In this document: positions 50,106 to 58,996 of the stretch, piece by piece
Layout: each line of letters opens with the position of its first letter
How positions within the stretch are numbered: position 1 is the first letter of the stretch
From: an uncultured Pelagibacteraceae bacterium
GTDB taxonomy: Bacteria > Pseudomonadota > Alphaproteobacteria > Pelagibacterales > Pelagibacteraceae
Assembly: GCA_902545945.1 (NCBI GenBank)
Contig: CACCID010000006.1
Coordinates: 1 to 58,996 of the forward strand
DNA: 58,996 nt
Reading direction: 5' to 3'
Program-made: the position numbers and the translations under genes
Notes under the pieces: generated by a model
Seen by the model: the letters and a program-made list of their open reading frames with translations, nothing else
Database searches by the model: none
What the model was told of the DNA's origin: nothing

Positions 50106-51287
50106 ATGGGAAAATTTAAAACAGTTAACGAATTAGTTAACTTATTAAAACCTGATTATCCCGTATACTGCATACGGCCTAACGAGATAAAAAAATCCGT
50201 AAGCTTTTTTAAAGAAAATTTTCCTGGGAGGATAATTTACGCTGTAAAAACAAATCCTAACGAGAAAATAATTAAACAAATAATTGCCAGTGGAGTTAAT
50301 GAATTTGATGTAGCATCGTTAAATGAAATAAAATTAATAAATAAGATTTATCCAGTAGCAAGACTACATTTCATGCACACAATAAAAAGCAAAAATAGCA
50401 TTGCAACTGCATATAATGACTACAATGTAAAAAGTTTTTCATTAGATAGCAAAGATGAATTAAGAAAAATTTTAGATGCCACTAATCAAGCAAAAGATTT
50501 AGAACTTTTTGTAAGAATAGCTATTTCTAATGAACATGCGGAAATTGATTTATCAAGAAAGTTTGGAGCTCTTCCTTCTGAGGCTTTAGGACTTGTCAGA
50601 CTTTGTAAACAACACGCTAAAAAATTAGGTATAAGTTTTCATGTAGGATCTCAATGTATGCACAAAATTTCTTATTCAAAAGGAATAAAAGAAATAAGTA
50701 ACATTATAAAAAAAACAAAAATAATTCCTGATACAATAAATGTTGGTGGTGGTTTTCCCTCAATTTATCCAGACTTAAATCCAGAGCCTTTATCAAATTA
50801 TATGTTGGAAATTAAAAAAGAACTTAATAATTTAAAATTAGATAAATTGCCTGAAATTGTATGCGAACCAGGGAGAGCAATTGTTGCTGAAAGTGGTTCT
50901 ACTATTGTTAAAGTAATTTTGAGAAAGAAAAATAATCTTTATATTAATGATGGGACTTATGGATCACTTTTTGATGCTGGCGCACCAAACTTTGTTCTTC
51001 CTTCAAAAATGATTAAAGAAGGAAGAGTTCAATCAAAAAAATTAACTGCATTTAGTTTTTTTGGGCCGACATGTGATGGTTTAGATTATATGAAAGGACC
51101 TTTTTTGCTACCCAACAATATTAAAGAAGGTGACTACATAGAGTTAGGACAATTAGGAGCTTATAGCTTAACATTTAGAACTAACTTTAATGGATTTTAT
51201 TCTAACGAAATTCACGAATTAAGTGACAAACCAATTATGTCCATGTACGATGATCTTGGTAAAAAAGTTGGATCATTAGTAGCTTAA
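50106..51287 (+). CDS. speC: Ornithine (type III PLP) decarboxylase family protein
   Basis: The protein has 393 residues. The alanine-racemase-fold N-terminus has YAVKTNP with the PLP Lys48, HVGSQC, NVGGGFPSIYP and CEPGRAIVAESG. The C-terminal FGPTCDGLDYM contains the catalytic Cys-Asp of ornithine/lysine decarboxylases. It makes putrescine from ornithine or cadaverine from lysine. An ATG at 50101 in another frame gives an 11-codon leader; GAGGG is 9 bases before the real start. It overlaps the next gene by one base. Confidence 0.88.
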   Translation: MGKFKTVNELVNLLKPDYPVYCIRPNEIKKSVSFFKENFPGRIIYAVKTNPNEKIIKQIIASGVNEFDVASLNEIKLINKIYPVARLHFMHTIKSKNSIATAYNDYNVKSFSLDSKDELRKILDATNQAKDLELFVRIAISNEHAEIDLSRKFGALPSEALGLVRLCKQHAKKLGISFHVGSQCMHKISYSKGIKEISNIIKKTKIIPDTINVGGGFPSIYPDLNPEPLSNYMLEIKKELNNLKLDKLPEIVCEPGRAIVAESGSTIVKVILRKKNNLYINDGTYGSLFDAGAPNFVLPSKMIKEGRVQSKKLTAFSFFGPTCDGLDYMKGPFLLPNNIKEGDYIELGQLGAYSLTFRTNFNGFYSNEIHELSDKPIMSMYDDLGKKVGSLVA

Positions 51288-52336
51288 TGGAAAAAAAAGA
51301 TAATCCAAATATTGGACATAATAAAAAATCTCTTCTCAACTCTCCAGTAGAGCACATAGATATTAAATCGTTTGATGCACGTAAAATTATTGAAGGTATG
51401 GGTAAAATGTCATTTACTTCAAGAGATACTGCTAGGGCAGCAACAATTTATAATGAAATGTTAGCTGATAATGATTGCTCGATATTTCTTACTTTAGCCG
51501 GTTCTACTTCAGCAGGTGGTTGCATGGACCTTTATACTGATTTAGTAAAACATAATATGGTTGATGCCATAGTGGCTACGGGAGCATCAATTATTGATAT
51601 GGATTTCTTTGAAGCATTGGGTTTTAAGCATTATCAAGGATCACAGTTTGAAGATGATACAAAACTTCGTAAGAATTATATTGACAGAATTTACGATACT
51701 TATATCGATGAAGAGGAACTACAGGCTTGTGATCAAACAATATGTAATATAGCTAACTCATTAAAACCAAAAGCTTACACTTCAAGAGAATTTATTAAAG
51801 AACTAGGAAAATTTTTAAAAACTAATTCTAAAAAAAAAGGCTCTTTAATTGAAACTGCATACGATAATAATGTTCCAATATTTTGCCCTGCATTCACAGA
51901 TAGTTCAGCTGGTTTTGGCTTAGTAATGCATCAGGAGCAAAATCCAGATGAGCATATTACTATAGACTCCATAAGAGAATTTAGAGAATTAACAGAAATT
52001 AAACTACAATCTAAACAATCAGGATTATTAATGATAGGCGGCGGTGTTCCAAAAAATTTTATTCAAGATACTGTGGTTTGTGCTGAACTTCTAGGGAAAA
52101 AAGTAGACATGCACAAATATGCTATTCAAATTACTGTGGCAGATACACGTGATGGTGCGTGCAGTAGCTCCACTCTGAAAGAGGCAAGTTCTTGGGGTAA
52201 AGTTGATATTACAAAAGAGCAAATGGTTTTTGCAGAGGCGACTAGCGTGTTACCTTTGATTGCAAGTGATGCTTACCATCGTGAATATTGGAAAAAGAGA
52301 GATAAAAGAAATTTCTCTAATATTTTTGAATCGTAA
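51287..52336 (+). CDS. Deoxyhypusine-synthase-like protein (probable homospermidine-type synthase)
   Basis: The protein has 349 residues. The deoxyhypusine synthase fold is shown by LTLAGSTSAGGCMDLYTDLV, DAIVATGASIIDMDFFEALG, LMIGGGVPKNFIQD and the SSWGKVD segment with the catalytic Lys. Bacteria have no eIF5A, so this branch is thought to transfer an aminobutyl group between polyamines, for example from spermidine or putrescine to give homospermidine. It sits between the ornithine decarboxylase and an agmatinase gene, consistent with polyamine synthesis. The product is inferred. Confidence 0.85.
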   Translation: MEKKDNPNIGHNKKSLLNSPVEHIDIKSFDARKIIEGMGKMSFTSRDTARAATIYNEMLADNDCSIFLTLAGSTSAGGCMDLYTDLVKHNMVDAIVATGASIIDMDFFEALGFKHYQGSQFEDDTKLRKNYIDRIYDTYIDEEELQACDQTICNIANSLKPKAYTSREFIKELGKFLKTNSKKKGSLIETAYDNNVPIFCPAFTDSSAGFGLVMHQEQNPDEHITIDSIREFRELTEIKLQSKQSGLLMIGGGVPKNFIQDTVVCAELLGKKVDMHKYAIQITVADTRDGACSSSTLKEASSWGKVDITKEQMVFAEATSVLPLIASDAYHREYWKKRDKRNFSNIFES

Positions 52337-53218
52337 ATGAAATACCTTAGTCCCAAAAAAGGCTTCTTAGGTATAGATGTAGAACAAAATAGATCTCCTC
52401 GAGTAATCGTAATTCCGTTTGGTCTAGAAAAAACTGTAAGCTATGGAGGAGGTACTAAAAATGGTCCTAAAGAAATAATCAAAGCTTCTCACCAAGTAGA
52501 GTTGTTTGATGAGGAACTTAATAAAGAACCTTATAAAGAAATAGGGATTAAAACATTAAAGCCTTTCTCCATTAAAAATAAAATAAATAATGCTCTAGAC
52601 CAATTATCAAAGATTAATGAAGAAATTCTCTCTCACGATAAATTTCCACTAGTTTTTGGAGGTGAACATTCTATAACGCCTGGTTCTATCAAACCCTTTA
52701 TAAAAAAATACGATGAAATAATTCTTTTGCATTTTGATGCTCATGCTGACTTAAGAGAAAGTTATAAAGGTGAAAAATTCTCTCATGCTTCAGCTATCAA
52801 GAGATGTTTAGATTATAAAAACTTAAAAGTAGTTTCTTTTGGCATTAGAAATTTATCTAAAGAGGAAATGGACTTTTATAATAATAATAGAGATAGAATT
52901 GAAATATTTTGGGGAAAAGATAAGCAAACTTGGGATTTATCCCTGTTAGATAAATTTTTTAATAGTAAGAATGTCTATATTACATTTGATGTAGATGGTT
53001 TCGACGCTAGTATAATGCCGGCTACTGGTACACCAGAACCTGGTGGTATGCTTTGGGAAGACGTCCTACCTATTATAAAAAAAGTTTGTCAGATTTCGAA
53101 TGTAGTTGGTGCTGATATTAATGAATTGGCACCAATTAAAAACTTTGACTCTTACAATTTCCTTGTTGCTAAATTAGCCTATAAAATTATTTCCTACTCC
53201 TTCGAATTTAAGAATTAA
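52337..53218 (+). CDS. speB: Agmatinase-like ureohydrolase
   Basis: The protein has 293 residues. The metal-binding motifs are GGEHSITPG, LHFDAHADLRESY and ITFDVDGFDASIMP. PATGTPEPGG is typical of agmatinases. It would release urea from agmatine (or another guanidino compound) to give putrescine. No arginine decarboxylase is nearby, so the source of agmatine is open; a guanidinobutyrase activity is possible. It follows the DHS-like gene directly and overlaps the end of regB by 11 bases. Confidence 0.88.
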   Translation: MKYLSPKKGFLGIDVEQNRSPRVIVIPFGLEKTVSYGGGTKNGPKEIIKASHQVELFDEELNKEPYKEIGIKTLKPFSIKNKINNALDQLSKINEEILSHDKFPLVFGGEHSITPGSIKPFIKKYDEIILLHFDAHADLRESYKGEKFSHASAIKRCLDYKNLKVVSFGIRNLSKEEMDFYNNNRDRIEIFWGKDKQTWDLSLLDKFFNSKNVYITFDVDGFDASIMPATGTPEPGGMLWEDVLPIIKKVCQISNVVGADINELAPIKNFDSYNFLVAKLAYKIISYSFEFKN

Positions 53219-54494
53219 TTAATTTGTTAGGTTGCCAAGTGATTATAATTAATGCACCGCCTAAATCGCTATTTCTCTTAAATAATAAATTTGCACCTTG
53301 TCTTTCCAATAAAGTTTTACCAAGAAAAGTCCCTAACCCTAAACCTGAATTAGATTTTAATTCTTCAGATTTTGATTTTATATAGGGTTCTCCGATTTTG
53401 TTAAATATGTCTTCTGGTATACCTGGACCATCATCATTGATTTTGATTTCAATTATTTGATTATCACTTTTGAGATTTATTTTTACTCTACTTTTAGAAA
53501 ACTTTACTGCATTTCCTATAAAATTTCTTAAACCATAAATAATTTCTGGAGTCCTTTCGATGCTAATTTTATTTTTGTCACTTTCTGCAAATAAATCTAT
53601 TTTTTTTGACGAGGTTTCTTTAAAAGAATCAATTATTTCTTGAAGTAAATCTTCAAGTTTAATTGAACTTAAGAAAACATCCTCTTCTATTTGCTTTTTT
53701 GAAATTTTTTTTAATATTTCACTACATCTTTTTGTTTGACTAATTAAAAGATCTATATCTTTAGAAATTTCTTTGTTGTTTCCTATCTCTTTTTTTAATT
53801 CTTTAGCTACAACTGCAATAGTGGCTAATGGGGTTCCTAATGAATGAGCTGCCGCTGCGGCCTGACCGCCTAACGACTCCAGCTCATATTCTTTTGCTAT
53901 CACTTCTTGCAATTTATTAAGTGCCTCAGATCTTTTCTTTGTTTCTCCTGCAAATCTTATTCCAAAATAACTAAGAAATATTAAACCAATTAAAATTGCT
54001 ATAAAAATTCCTAATTTATAAAAGTTTGGTACACTAAAATTTTCAGAAATGTATCCAGGTAATGGCATATAAAAATGTGTGAGTATAAAAAGAAGTATTG
54101 ATGTTATAACTCCTAGTATGATTGTTGTGCCCATACTTAGGAAAGTTGAGGAAACTATTGCTGGAATAATTAATAAAATTGAAAAAGGATTCAAAATTCC
54201 ACCAGTGAGATATAAAAGAATTCCAAGTTGCAACAAATCATATAATAAAAACATTGATGCGTAAGTATCTTTTAATTGATTTGCTTTGACCTTAAATTGA
54301 AGGAATATATTTGTTAATAAACCTAAAAAAATTACAGTGTAGCTTTCTTTAATTGGAAATTCTAATTTAAGGTAAAAAAAGACAATATTTACAGCTAAGA
54401 ATTGGCCAAATATAGCTATATATCTTAAGATTGTTAGTGTGCTTTTATCTAAATTGAGGTTCTCTTTTGTTCTAAAGAGAGTCGAAAAATCCAT
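53208..54494 (-). CDS. regB: RegB/PrrB/ActS-type redox sensor histidine kinase
   Basis: The protein has 428 residues. Six hydrophobic segments lie in the first about 180 residues, then the phospho-His box AAAAHSLGTPLATIAVVAKEL, typical of RegB. The ATPase part has GLRNFIGNAVKFS, NDDGPGIPEDIF and GLGLGTFLGKTLLERQGA. The redox Cys found in Rhodobacter RegB near the kinase box is not seen here. It would act with RegA. It sits 3 bases downstream of gyrB on the minus strand. Confidence 0.9.
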   Translation of the reverse strand: MDFSTLFRTKENLNLDKSTLTILRYIAIFGQFLAVNIVFFYLKLEFPIKESYTVIFLGLLTNIFLQFKVKANQLKDTYASMFLLYDLLQLGILLYLTGGILNPFSILLIIPAIVSSTFLSMGTTIILGVITSILLFILTHFYMPLPGYISENFSVPNFYKLGIFIAILIGLIFLSYFGIRFAGETKKRSEALNKLQEVIAKEYELESLGGQAAAAAHSLGTPLATIAVVAKELKKEIGNNKEISKDIDLLISQTKRCSEILKKISKKQIEEDVFLSSIKLEDLLQEIIDSFKETSSKKIDLFAESDKNKISIERTPEIIYGLRNFIGNAVKFSKSRVKINLKSDNQIIEIKINDDGPGIPEDIFNKIGEPYIKSKSEELKSNSGLGLGTFLGKTLLERQGANLLFKRNSDLGGALIIITWQPNKLINS

Positions 54495-54497
54495 TAC

Positions 54498-56552
54498 TTA
54501 AATATCTAAATTTACTACTTCCAGAGCATTATTAGTAATGAAGTCTTTTCTTGGGGCAACTTCATCTCCCATTAATACCTTAATCATTTTTTGATCTTCT
54601 TTCGATTTATCTTTTGTACCTTTTGTATACTGAACTCTTAACATTGTTCTATTATCAGGATTTAAAGTTGTTTCCCAAAGTTCTTCCGGGTTCATTTCTC
54701 CTAAACCCTTGAAACGTTGTATTGACAGTTTTTCTCTTTGTTCTTGTATAAATTTTTTATACTCATTACTTCCTTTTTTTATTTTTTTGTTAATTTTTGC
54801 GGTTTTGAGAATATAATCTTCCAAGTTTTTTTCATCTTTTATATAAACGCTTTTATTTGCTTTTGTTATTTTAAATAAAGGAGGTTGAGCTAAATATATA
54901 TGTCCTTTCTCAATTAGCTCATTAAATGGATAGTTATTAAAAAAAGTTAACAACAATGTTCTAATATGAGATCCATCTACATCGGCATCTGTCATAATAA
55001 CAATTTTATCGTATCTAAGATTTGCAATATCAAAATCTTTTGAACCTGTTCCCAAAGCATTTATTAAAGTTACTATTTCATTTGAAGACATCATTTTAGA
55101 TAAAGCTTTGGTTGATTGATCTTCACCATTTTTCTTTCCATTAACATATGTGTTAAGAATTTTTCCTCTTAAAGGAAGTACCGCCTGATATTCTCGAACT
55201 CTTCCTTGTTTTGCTGAACCACCTGCAGAATCACCCTCGACTATGAAAAGTTCTGTTCCTTCTCTTTTTTGTATTTGACAGTCTGCTAATTTTCCCGGTA
55301 GTCCTGATAACTCAAAAGTTCCTTTTCTTCTTACACTATCTCTAGCTTTCCTAGCTACATCTCTTGCCATTGCAGCTTGAGTAATTTTCTCTAGTACGAC
55401 TCTTGATATAGAAGGGTTTTGATCAAACCATGTTGATACTTTTTCATTAATGATATGCTCAACTATATTTCTTATCTCTGAAGAAACAAGTTTATCTTTC
55501 GTTTGAGATGAAAATTTAGGATCAGGCATTTTTACTGATAGAACTGCTGTCAGACCTTCTTTAATATCTTCCCCTGATAATGTAATTTTATTTTTTTTAT
55601 TATTTTTATCAGCTGAATATTTATTAATTATTCTTGTAAGAGCGCTTCTAAAGCCTAATAAGTGAGTTCCTCCATCCTTTTGTGGAATATTGTTAGTAAA
55701 TGGTAATACTTCTTCAGAATAGCCTGCATTCCATTCGAATGAACATTCTACTGCTACGTTATTTTTTGTCCCAGAAACATAGACTGGTTTTTTAAAAACT
55801 TCTTTCTCATTTTTATTTAATAATGTTGGTTTTTTTTCATTAATATGTCTTACAAATTCAAGAATTCCACCATCATATTTATGTAGGATTTCCTTTGATT
55901 TTTTAGCTGTTTTATCAATTAATTTGATTGCTACACCCTTATTAAGAAAGGCTAGCTCCCTGATTCTTTTTTCTAATGTTGAAGCACTAAATTTTGTTGA
56001 TGAAAAAATTTCTTTTGAAGGAAGAAAGTTAATTTTAGTCCCATTTTTTTTCGTCTTTCCTATTTTTTTTAATGGTTTAACGGAGTTGCCGTCCTTAAAC
56101 TTAACTTCATATTCATTTCCGCCTCGATAAATATTAAGTTCTAATTTTTCTGATAATGCGTTAACCACAGATACACCAACACCATGTAATCCACCGGAAA
56201 CTTTGTACGAATCATGATCAAATTTTCCACCAGCATGCAGTTGGGTCATTATAACCTCAGCTGCAGACATTTTTTCACCTTTGTGCATATCTACGGGTAT
56301 TCCTCTGCCATCATCCTCGACGGTAACAGTATTATCTGTATTGATTGAAATTAATATATTTTTACAATAACCGGCTAATGCCTCATCGATAGAGTTATCT
56401 ACGACTTCAAAAACCATATGGTGCAAACCGGAGCCGTCATCTGTATCTCCAATATACATTCCTGGTCTTTTTCTTACAGCGTCTAAGCCTTTTAAAACTT
56501 TGATGGCGTCCGCACTATAAGATGCTTTATTTAAGACAGAATTTTTTGACAT
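54498..56552 (-). CDS. gyrB: DNA gyrase subunit B (short form)
   Basis: The protein has 684 residues. The ATPase has EVVDNSIDEALAGYC and the lid LHGVGVSVVNAL, the Toprim part has EGDSAGGSAKQGR and MTDADVDGSHIRTLLLTFF, and the tail is RRDF-like (APRKDFITNNALEVVNLDI). It introduces negative supercoils with GyrA. The proteobacterial insertion of about 165 residues between the Toprim DVDGSH block and RFKGLGEMNPEELWETT is absent here, as in shorter GyrB/ParE proteins. ParE is the alternative, but the tail and the dnaN linkage favour GyrB. Confidence 0.9.
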   Translation of the reverse strand: MSKNSVLNKASYSADAIKVLKGLDAVRKRPGMYIGDTDDGSGLHHMVFEVVDNSIDEALAGYCKNILISINTDNTVTVEDDGRGIPVDMHKGEKMSAAEVIMTQLHAGGKFDHDSYKVSGGLHGVGVSVVNALSEKLELNIYRGGNEYEVKFKDGNSVKPLKKIGKTKKNGTKINFLPSKEIFSSTKFSASTLEKRIRELAFLNKGVAIKLIDKTAKKSKEILHKYDGGILEFVRHINEKKPTLLNKNEKEVFKKPVYVSGTKNNVAVECSFEWNAGYSEEVLPFTNNIPQKDGGTHLLGFRSALTRIINKYSADKNNKKNKITLSGEDIKEGLTAVLSVKMPDPKFSSQTKDKLVSSEIRNIVEHIINEKVSTWFDQNPSISRVVLEKITQAAMARDVARKARDSVRRKGTFELSGLPGKLADCQIQKREGTELFIVEGDSAGGSAKQGRVREYQAVLPLRGKILNTYVNGKKNGEDQSTKALSKMMSSNEIVTLINALGTGSKDFDIANLRYDKIVIMTDADVDGSHIRTLLLTFFNNYPFNELIEKGHIYLAQPPLFKITKANKSVYIKDEKNLEDYILKTAKINKKIKKGSNEYKKFIQEQREKLSIQRFKGLGEMNPEELWETTLNPDNRTMLRVQYTKGTKDKSKEDQKMIKVLMGDEVAPRKDFITNNALEVVNLDI

Positions 56553-56682
56553 TTTTTTTGATCCAAGGTTATACCATCTTTTTAAATTAAGTTAAAATCG
56601 CTTCTGGTCCAAATGACTTAAAATGATTATGTATCAACAGTTCTAGAGCAAAAAATAAATTTTATTCTAATTTTACCAAAAC
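56553..56682. other. Spacer between dnaN and gyrB where recF is often found
   Basis: This 130-base gap holds no ORF, hairpin or motif that can be supported. In many bacteria recF lies here; no trace of it is seen. It probably carries the gyrB promoter, not identified with confidence. Confidence 0.6.
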
Positions 56683-57795
56683 TTAGATTTTCATTGGCAT
56701 TATAACGTAATAACTATTTTTATCTGAGAGATCTTGTATTAATACCGGTGATACAGAGTCTTTTAAATTTATTGTTAAATTTTTATCTACTATTTCAGAT
56801 GCGATATCAATTAAATATTTTGAATTGAAACTAATATTTAAATTTTCAGAATTAAATTCAGCTTTTATTTTTTCGTTTCCTTCACCAGAATTAGCACTAT
56901 TCACTGATAATTGAACATTATCTTTATTAATAGCTAGCTTTACACCTTCTTTTCTATCAAGAGATACGCTAGCAACTCTCTCTATAGAACTAATAAAATC
57001 CTTTGAGGATACTGTTAGAATTTTATCATTAGATGTAGGTACAACTTTTTTGTAATCAGGAAATTTACCATCAATAACTTTAGAAATTAGTCTGATTTTT
57101 CCTAAAGTAAATTTTATCTTATTATCGCTTGCTTGCATAGTAAGTTGGTCAGAAATCTCGGTCAACAATGAACAAAGCTGAAATACTGTTTTTCTTGGTA
57201 AAATTAATGGATTAAAATCATTATCGTCTATTTCTAAACTACTTGAGGACAATCTATGACTGTCTGTTGCAACGCCTGTTAAGAAATTTCTTCCATGCGC
57301 TTCTGTTAAATGAAGAAATACTCCATTTAAATAATGTCTTGTGTCATCGTTAGAAATAGAAATTCGCGTTTTATTTAAAAGGTTTAAAAATCTACTGTTA
57401 TTCAACGCAATTTCTTTTCCTTCAAATTCATCGCTAAAAGTTGGAAAATTATCAGTCGGTAAACAATTAAGATTAAAATCTGAGTTATCACTTTTGAGAC
57501 TAATTTTATTTTCGGATTTTAACTCGAAATTTAATTCTGAATTTGAGGAAATTTTTCTTAATATGTCGTAAAGAATGGCAGCAGAAGTGGTTGTACTACC
57601 CTCTTTAATTATTTTAACATCGCTAATTTCATCATAAAATATTATATCTAAATCAGTTGCCACTATTGATAATTTTTTTTCCTTCAACTGTAATAATACA
57701 TTCGATAAAATTGGAAGAGTATTTCTTTTTTCGACAACTCCCTGAACAAAATTTAAAGATTTAAGTAATAGGTCTCTTTTAATTGTGAATTGCAT
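56683..57795 (-). CDS. dnaN: DNA polymerase III beta sliding clamp
   Basis: The protein has 370 residues, in three similar domains. The start is MQFTIKRDLLLKSLNFVQGVVEKRNTLPIL, typical of DnaN; TGVATDSHRLS and PRKTVFQL mark the middle domain; and the end YVIMPMKI is the usual clamp terminus (M-P-M-R-L/I). It tethers polymerase III to DNA. It lies 4 bases downstream of dnaA. Confidence 0.95.
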   Translation of the reverse strand: MQFTIKRDLLLKSLNFVQGVVEKRNTLPILSNVLLQLKEKKLSIVATDLDIIFYDEISDVKIIKEGSTTTSAAILYDILRKISSNSELNFELKSENKISLKSDNSDFNLNCLPTDNFPTFSDEFEGKEIALNNSRFLNLLNKTRISISNDDTRHYLNGVFLHLTEAHGRNFLTGVATDSHRLSSSSLEIDDNDFNPLILPRKTVFQLCSLLTEISDQLTMQASDNKIKFTLGKIRLISKVIDGKFPDYKKVVPTSNDKILTVSSKDFISSIERVASVSLDRKEGVKLAINKDNVQLSVNSANSGEGNEKIKAEFNSENLNISFNSKYLIDIASEIVDKNLTINLKDSVSPVLIQDLSDKNSYYVIMPMKI

Positions 57796-57799
57796 TAAG

Positions 57800-58996
57800 C
57801 TATTGTTCTAGTAATAAATTTTTAATCTGGCTTATATTTTTCTTCATTTCATCATCCTGCTCTGTCAATCTAGTTATTGTCTTTACAGCATGTATTACTG
57901 TGGTGTGATCACGATTTGCAAACCTTCTTCCTATTTCTGGTAAAGATCTAGTTGTCATCTTTTTAGCTAAATACATCGCTATTTGTCTAGGTCTAGCTAG
58001 TGGTCGAGATCGTCTTTGAGATAACATTTCGCTTAAAGCAATGTTAAAATAATTCGAAACTACATTTTGTATCTTATCAACTGTTACAATTCTAATCTGA
58101 TTAAAGATATCTTTTAAAATATTTTTACAATCGCTTATTGTTAAATCTTTATTATGAACTCTGCTAAATGCAATTACTCGATTAAGGACTCCAATTAATT
58201 CTCTTATATTGGTTTTACTCTCTGTCGCAATGAAGTTTATGACTTCATCTTTTAAATTAATATTTTCTTTAAATTGATTTTGAATCTCTTGTATTTTCTT
58301 TTTGATAATTTTAATTTTCAAGTCAAGGTCAGGCAAATCAATATCCACCACCAATCCACCAGCCAATCTTGATTTAATTCGGTCTTGTACTCTGTCTAAT
58401 TTCATCGGAGCTCTGTCTGCTGAAATTATGATTTGAGAGCCTTTATCTATAAGGCTATTAAAAGTGTGAAAAAACTCTTCTTGGAGGCTTTCTTTACCAC
58501 TTATAAATTGAATATCATCTATTATAAAAACTGACGATTTTCTAAAAAAATCCTTAAAATTTACCATATCATTTTTTTTTATTGATTTAATGAAGTGATA
58601 CATAAATCGCTCAGCAGAGATAAACATCACATTATTATTGTTTTGAAGTTTTAACCCTATAGCGTTCAAAAGATGAGTTTTTCCAAGGCCTACTCCACCA
58701 CAAACATATAATGGATTATATCTCGCAATATGTTCGCATGCTTTTTTTGAATAAGATAAGGCAATATCATTGCTTTTGCCTCCTATAAAACTTTCAAAAG
58801 TAAGATTCGGATTTAATCTGTTATAATTTAAAATTGAGTCTTTTATTTCTGTTATCTTGCTTAGATCATCGATTTTTAAATATTCTTGATTTTGTTTACT
58901 ATCCTCAATTATTTTAAATTCTATTCTATTAAGGCTTTGTTTAAAGCTTTTTACCTGCTCTAAAATTTTATCTAGATATCTAGAAACAATCCAATC
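57800..58996 (-). CDS. dnaA: Chromosomal replication initiator DnaA (5' truncated)
   Basis: 398 residues are visible, and the frame is open to the right edge. A TTG at 58669 is internal, since the Walker A motif GGVGLGKTHLLNAIG spans it. Other signs are FIIDDIQFISGKES (Walker B), SADRAPMKL, RLAGGLVVDIDLPD, and domain IV with RSRPLARPRQIAMYLAKKMTTRSLPEIGRRFANRDHTTVIHA for DnaA-box binding. It begins with a short domain I remnant (DWIVSRYLDKILEQ). Few residues are missing at the N-terminus. The origin is probably near, outside the window. Confidence 0.95.
   Translation of the reverse strand, partial: DWIVSRYLDKILEQVKSFKQSLNRIEFKIIEDSKQNQEYLKIDDLSKITEIKDSILNYNRLNPNLTFESFIGGKSNDIALSYSKKACEHIARYNPLYVCGGVGLGKTHLLNAIGLKLQNNNNVMFISAERFMYHFIKSIKKNDMVNFKDFFRKSSVFIIDDIQFISGKESLQEEFFHTFNSLIDKGSQIIISADRAPMKLDRVQDRIKSRLAGGLVVDIDLPDLDLKIKIIKKKIQEIQNQFKENINLKDEVINFIATESKTNIRELIGVLNRVIAFSRVHNKDLTISDCKNILKDIFNQIRIVTVDKIQNVVSNYFNIALSEMLSQRRSRPLARPRQIAMYLAKKMTTRSLPEIGRRFANRDHTTVIHAVKTITRLTEQDDEMKKNISQIKNLLLEQ

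Noticed and set aside
58670-58996. dnaA starting at a TTG at 58669
   Set aside because: The Walker A motif lies across this TTG and the frame is open with DnaA-like sequence to the window end, so the true start is outside the window.
1-58996. CRISPR arrays, insertion sequences, rRNA genes or prophage
   Set aside because: No regularly spaced repeats, transposase, phage structural genes or rRNA sequence were seen anywhere in the window.

Overview
The window is a dense, AT-rich bacterial chromosome segment. Intergenic gaps are mostly under 150 bases, and many convergent genes overlap at their 3' ends. The gene content points to an alphaproteobacterium with a streamlined genome, most likely SAR11-like (Pelagibacterales). 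The indicators are a ChvI/ChvG two-component pair next to ahcY, tsaE, amgK and murU; RegA/RegB; a dnaA-dnaN-gyrB block without recF in between; a ybgC thioesterase; and many lipoproteins and membrane proteins of under 70 residues. The lineage is an inference from gene order, composition and family resemblance; no marker was compared by alignment. Both ends cut genes: folC on the left and dnaA on the right.

Layout. 1-3474: folC end, trxA, sbcB, rmuC and a small zinc-binding protein. 3486-10428: an accessory island. It opens with a degenerate leucine-type tRNA-like element. It then holds a C5-cytosine DNA methyltransferase on the minus strand and, divergently, two small unknown genes and a tightly coupled five-gene operon: a GHKL/MORC-like ATPase, two proteins of unknown function, a stand-alone SRA-like modified-base reader, and a Vsr-type endonuclease. 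This looks like an unusual multi-gene restriction-modification system and is the most interesting locus here. 10413-20268: housekeeping and small genes (ADP-ribosylglycohydrolase, rlmN, flavodoxin-fold reductase, FAH family, YedK, TauD-like dioxygenase, purK/purE, ybgC, lipoprotein, metallo-beta-lactamase fold). 20261-27127: coiled-coil protein, cfa, DapA-like lyase, heptosyltransferase, J-domain protein, oligopeptidase B. 27218-33131: Hsp20, purine permease plus phosphoribosyltransferase, AlkA-like glycosylase, EamA exporter, msrA, sulfurtransferase. 33136-38594: RND efflux pair, lytic-transglycosylase-like lipoprotein, thermonuclease, VanZ-like protein. 38635-45006: gpmA, murU/amgK/tsaE, ahcY, chvG/chvI. 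45046-49367: polA, ABC ATPase, bioY. 49369-54494: regA and regB flank a polyamine operon (ornithine-type decarboxylase, deoxyhypusine-synthase-like protein, agmatinase-like protein) that is preceded by an attenuator-like leader. 54498-58996: gyrB, dnaN and dnaA, which implies that the replication-initiation region lies nearby.

Base GC looks close to 30% throughout, and the island does not stand out strongly in composition. No insertion sequence, integrase, prophage, rRNA gene or CRISPR array was seen. The only tRNA candidate is degenerate.
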